Translations under genes and position numbers: made by a program | Origin: DRQF01 sp964559135 | Lineage (GTDB): Bacteria; Planctomycetota; GCA-002687715; DRQF01 | Assembly: GCA_964559135.1 (NCBI GenBank) | Contig: CAZLGG010000141.1 | Location: forward strand, 1 to 8,283 | DNA: 8,283 nt | Direction of reading: 5' to 3' | Notes under the pieces: model-generated | What the model saw: only the letters and a program-made list of their open reading frames with translations | Told to the model about the DNA's origin: nothing | The model's database searches: none | Part shown: in pieces, positions 5,324 through 8,283 of the stretch | How the letters are laid out: each line of letters begins with the position of its first letter | Numbering within the stretch: position 1 is the first letter of the stretch

Positions 5324-8080
5324 ATGAGACGCGTTGGAATCACAGCGATGATCGCGTTGGGGATCGGGCTGCTCGCATTCGTCGTCTGGTTCGGGGCCCG
5401 CGACGACGAGGAATTCGCCTCCCTTGACGCACAGGAGGTCTCGTCTCACGCCCAGGCTCCACGGCGGGCCGCCGACGATGTCGACCTTGGGAGAGCGGAG
5501 GAGCGTGGAAAGGACGCAGCCCTTTCCGCCAAGGACACGGCGTCCAAAAGCAGGGAGTCGGTCAACCCCGTCGCGCCCCTCATGCGGGGCTCCATTCGCG
5601 TCATGAGTCGGCGGGACTTCATCGAGCGCCTCCGAAGGCTCGGGCTGAGTGCGAGCGGCGACGTGTTCGAGGAGGTTCGGAATCGCCGTCCCGACCGCGG
5701 TTCGGTCTTCGTTTTGGTTTCAAATGATGAAAACCACGCCGTGCGAGGCGCCCGCGTGACGCTCGACACATCGAAGCCCGAGAACCAGAAATTCCACGTG
5801 AGAGGCGCGTTTTCGCCGGACGTCCTCGCGCGGAGGACGGGGTTCGACGGCGTGGCGCGATTCAAGGACGTGGCGCCCTCGCCGCACCTTGTCGTCGTCC
5901 AGCACGATGACTACCTGCCCCAGTTCCTGGGGGCGATCCCCATCGTGGGTGGAGAGCCCACTTACATCGAGGCGGTTCTCGAGAAGCCGAGCGCCGTGAT
6001 CACGGGAACGGTCGTGGATAAACGGGGTGGCTGGATCGTGGGAGCCTCCGTCTCGGCGCAGCATTTCACCGAGGGCGCCATTCCGTTCGTCTCCTCGACC
6101 TTGACCGACGTGGATGGGACGTTTTCCGTGGGCGTCCGGAAGGACACTCAGAACATGCTCCTCGCCTCGAAGCGGGGCTACATGAGCGGCCATAAGGATG
6201 GCGTGTTCGCGGGCACGAAGAACGTCGAGATCGTCCTCGACGACGCGAAGACCGTCTACGTCTCGGGGTTCGTCACGCGCGGTACATCGTCCGATCCGAT
6301 CACCCAGTTCCGCGTCGATGCCGACGAGGTCTTCGACCCTCAAGGTGTCTTCCGCGTCGCGCGCGACGTGAGTGCGGAGCCGCAGAATCTGGTTTTCTCC
6401 GCCGACGGCTACGCGCCTCGCACGATCACGGTGACCTTGGCGGAGGAGAAGGACGTCGACATAGGTCAGGTCGCTCTCTTCGGAGGGAAGGAGCTGAACG
6501 GCGTGGTGTTGCTCGAGATCGACGGGGAGAGATCACCCGTCGCGGGGGCCTCGGTCGCCGTCACCACCGACACGGGCGAACAACGGGGAATGACCACCTC
6601 GACGGATGGCCTGTTTTCGTTCACCGGTCTCGCCACCGAGAGCGTGCAACTCGCGGTGTCGGCCTCGGGGGTATCGCCCTACAATCAGGAAATCACCCTC
6701 CTCGAGGAAGAGCCGACCTATGTCGAAGTTGTCCTCCAACCCGGTGAGTTCAACGTCACGGGCCGCATTCTCGACGACGAAACCGACGAACCCATCGAGG
6801 GCGCCGTCGTCTCCGTTGTCGAGCGGGCGGGGCTCACGGCGACCACCGACGCCGAGGGCGAGTACGAGATCCTGGGGATCGGTCTGCCGCAGTTCACACT
6901 ACGAGCTACCAAGGAGGGCTATGAGGAAGGCCTCTCGCCGACTCTCGCCGGAAGCGAGGAGGGGGCGTTTTGGGAGGGACGCCTCGAACCGACGGGGGTT
7001 CGTTTCAAGCTCCGATTGAACGGGCAGCCTGCTCCGTCCGGCGTCACCGTGTTTCTCTGGAAGAAGATCGCCCCGACTTTGGCCGCGGCTCAGGCCGCGC
7101 AGGCGAGTCTCGGAGACTTCCGTTTCCAGGCCGTGACGGATGCGGACGGAGTGGCCGCGTTCGACGTGGCGAACGGCAACTACTTTCTTCACGTGCCATC
7201 CTACAGGCTTGACCCCAAGGCCGTGACGGTCGACACCGAGACGACGCATACGGTGACGACGAGTCTTCCGGGACTCACCCAATTGGAGGGGCAGATCCTT
7301 TATGCGGACGGCTCACCGGTGGCGAACACCAGTTTGTGGTTGCACTCCGGCGACCAGGACTACTCCACGATGTTTCTCTATCACACGGATGCTTCGGGGC
7401 ACTACACGATCCCCCACCTCGCACCCCGGCCCTACGCACTCTCCATCATCAAGAGCACTTCCGACCAGTCGGCCCAGCACGTTCGCGAAGTCACCGTGAC
7501 GGGCGGTCCGACCCAGGCTTTCAGCGTGACCTTCCCTCCTTTGACCGCCACGATCACGGGTCAGGTCGTCGACCAAAACGGAGCGGGCAAAAGCGGCGTG
7601 AAGGTCGGCGTGGAGTATCTGGACGCTCCCCATCGCTCCATCATCGCGGGTTGGGTCTCGACGGACGAGACGGGCCACTTCGTCGTGCCCCATCTCGAGC
7701 CGGGGAATCACATCGTCAGGACGGCCTGGACGGAAGATGTCTGTGTTTTTTCGGAGGTGATCACTCTGACGCCGGGTCAAAACGCCGCTGTCACACTCGT
7801 GGCTCCCACGACTCCTGGCTTGCACATCCAGGGTCAAGTCATCGCTTCCGACGGAGGGCCGCTCGGCCCGAACTTCCTGTTCGTGACCGATCCGCAGGGG
7901 CGGCAGAACGGAAACTTCTTCTCCACCATGGACTGGGGCTACGTAGGGTCGTTCGACATCAAGGGCCTTGCGCCCGGTCTCCATACGGTGACGGTCACCG
8001 CGATGGGTTCCCAGAAAAAGCAGATCACCGCCCCCGCGGGTGCGAGCGGCCTCGTCGTGACGATGACTCGGGAGAACTGA
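5324..8080 (+). CDS. Membrane-anchored protein with about nine carboxypeptidase-regulatory-like repeats
   Basis: 918 residues; the ATG at 5324 has AGGAG (5310-5314) 9 bases upstream. The N-terminus is basic (MRRVG), followed by a hydrophobic helix (about 5-23) without a convincing signal peptidase site, so I expect an N-in membrane anchor with the rest outside the cytoplasm. A charged linker (about 25-120) precedes a chain of beta-sandwich repeats of 80-100 residues of the CarboxypepD_reg/transthyretin-like type. They begin near residues 125, 224, 310, 390, 476, 558, 651, 740 and 831. Most show the hallmark order 'xGxVxDxxGxPVxGAxVxxxxx...TDxxGxFxxxxLxPGxxxVxxxxxGY', clearest in the fifth (VTGRILDDETDEPIEGAVVSV, TTDAEGEYEILGIG) and eighth. 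No peptidase catalytic domain is attached. I see only one Cys (in EDVCVF), so folding does not rely on disulfides. These domains usually serve as structural or adhesive spacers on the cell surface; the specific role here is unknown. Confidence 0.88.
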   Translation: MRRVGITAMIALGIGLLAFVVWFGARDDEEFASLDAQEVSSHAQAPRRAADDVDLGRAEERGKDAALSAKDTASKSRESVNPVAPLMRGSIRVMSRRDFIERLRRLGLSASGDVFEEVRNRRPDRGSVFVLVSNDENHAVRGARVTLDTSKPENQKFHVRGAFSPDVLARRTGFDGVARFKDVAPSPHLVVVQHDDYLPQFLGAIPIVGGEPTYIEAVLEKPSAVITGTVVDKRGGWIVGASVSAQHFTEGAIPFVSSTLTDVDGTFSVGVRKDTQNMLLASKRGYMSGHKDGVFAGTKNVEIVLDDAKTVYVSGFVTRGTSSDPITQFRVDADEVFDPQGVFRVARDVSAEPQNLVFSADGYAPRTITVTLAEEKDVDIGQVALFGGKELNGVVLLEIDGERSPVAGASVAVTTDTGEQRGMTTSTDGLFSFTGLATESVQLAVSASGVSPYNQEITLLEEEPTYVEVVLQPGEFNVTGRILDDETDEPIEGAVVSVVERAGLTATTDAEGEYEILGIGLPQFTLRATKEGYEEGLSPTLAGSEEGAFWEGRLEPTGVRFKLRLNGQPAPSGVTVFLWKKIAPTLAAAQAAQASLGDFRFQAVTDADGVAAFDVANGNYFLHVPSYRLDPKAVTVDTETTHTVTTSLPGLTQLEGQILYADGSPVANTSLWLHSGDQDYSTMFLYHTDASGHYTIPHLAPRPYALSIIKSTSDQSAQHVREVTVTGGPTQAFSVTFPPLTATITGQVVDQNGAGKSGVKVGVEYLDAPHRSIIAGWVSTDETGHFVVPHLEPGNHIVRTAWTEDVCVFSEVITLTPGQNAAVTLVAPTTPGLHIQGQVIASDGGPLGPNFLFVTDPQGRQNGNFFSTMDWGYVGSFDIKGLAPGLHTVTVTAMGSQKKQITAPAGASGLVVTMTREN

Positions 8081-8283
8081 CGCATTCCGCCCCCGGAGCG
8101 GGACTGTGGTGCCATGCCGCGCTCTTGGGCGGACATCGAGCCGCCCTTCGTCGCGACGCCGAAAATGAATGCGTGACTCATCCGGATGAGCCGTTCGTCT
8201 TCGGGAGCGAAATACTCCAGGAAATCGATGCCCTCGCCGCGCGCCATGGTTTCTCCCGTGATCGAACTCCATGCTCCCAGGCC
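7939..8283 (-). CDS. Possible minus-strand gene fragment, weakly VOC/glyoxalase-like, uncertain
   Basis: On the minus strand one frame is open from the right window edge to a TAG at 7939-7941. It contains an ATG at 8247 (reading leftwards) with GGGAG (8253-8257) 5 bases upstream, but could equally start outside the window. The first residues after that ATG include 'GEGIDFLEYFAPEDERL', which resembles the 'G(I/L)(E/D)FLEYxxPxDGR' C-terminal stretch of some VOC-superfamily proteins. Third codon positions are mostly G or C up to about 8081. After that the frame runs antisense into the 3' end of the repeat-protein gene for about 140 bases, where it is probably only a shadow. It may be a decayed or frameshifted gene end, a real convergent gene, or chance. 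Confidence 0.22.
   Translation of the reverse strand, partial: GLGAWSSITGETMARGEGIDFLEYFAPEDERLIRMSHAFIFGVATKGGSMSAQERGMAPQSRSGGGMRQFSRVIVTTRPLAPAGAVICFFWEPIAVTVTVWRPGARPLMSNDPT
8177..8190. repeat. Perfect 14-bp palindrome
   Basis: CTCATCCGGATGAG is identical to its own reverse complement. It lies about 97 bases after the stop codon of the repeat-protein gene, in the 203-base terminal stretch with no confident gene. It could bind a dimeric regulator or fold as a 5-bp stem with a CCGG loop. It also lies inside the doubtful minus-strand reading frame, so it may have no role. Confidence 0.3.

Noticed and set aside
8085..8103. Possible intrinsic terminator after the repeat-protein gene
   Set aside because: Only a 6-bp stem with one wobble and a 7-base loop, with no T-run downstream; too weak to call.
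7313..8272. 319-residue minus-strand open frame opposite the end of the repeat protein
   Set aside because: Very rich in Arg, His and Gly with no recognisable motif. The + strand repeats continue with clear domain hallmarks across the same bases.
8253..8275. Minus-strand GAGTTCGATCAC resembling a tRNA T-arm
   Set aside because: Bases flanking the TTCGATC loop do not form the 5-bp arm, and no acceptor or anticodon arm is found around it.

Overview
The window looks like chromosomal DNA of a GC-rich Gram-negative-type bacterium, most likely an uncultured or marine Planctomycetota. The reasons are the high G/C at third codon positions, the density of large secreted or membrane-anchored proteins of unknown role, and a compact beta-rich module ending in a 'SFYxQ...DPxxPxGxxxTNxLRxxx'-like signature that I associate with this phylum. 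No ribosomal or other marker gene is present, so the assignment is an inference from style, not proof.

Layout: five genes run on the + strand, separated by gaps of 95 to 153 bases. (1) The 3' part of an alpha-helical, TPR-like protein (2-871, 5' end outside the window). (2) A secreted beta-propeller protein with the planctomycete-type module at its N-terminus (967-2523). (3) A second secreted beta-propeller protein with the same kind of module at its C-terminus (2677-4011). (4) A cytoplasmic dipeptide epimerase of the enolase superfamily with a complete set of catalytic residues (4118-5206). (5) A 918-residue, N-terminally anchored protein made of about nine carboxypeptidase-regulatory-like (Ig/transthyretin-fold) repeats (5324-8080). 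The last 203 bases hold no confident gene. A minus-strand reading frame there, open to the window edge, has a short stretch resembling the C-terminus of a VOC/glyoxalase-like protein, and a perfect 14-bp palindrome lies inside it.

The genes do not form a recognisable pathway. Three of the five products are exported and repetitive, which fits a cell-surface or periplasmic role. The epimerase is the only enzyme and would act on L-Ala-D/L-Glu-type or other dipeptides in the cytoplasm. The gaps are too long for tight translational coupling, and no strong intrinsic terminator with a T-run separates the genes. The most notable non-coding pattern is that each of the four complete genes has a stable inverted repeat just upstream of its ribosome binding site. 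For the epimerase the repeat contains the ribosome binding site itself.

I see no CRISPR array, transposase, tRNA, rRNA, phage gene or defence system. The window reads as ordinary but poorly characterised envelope-protein territory.
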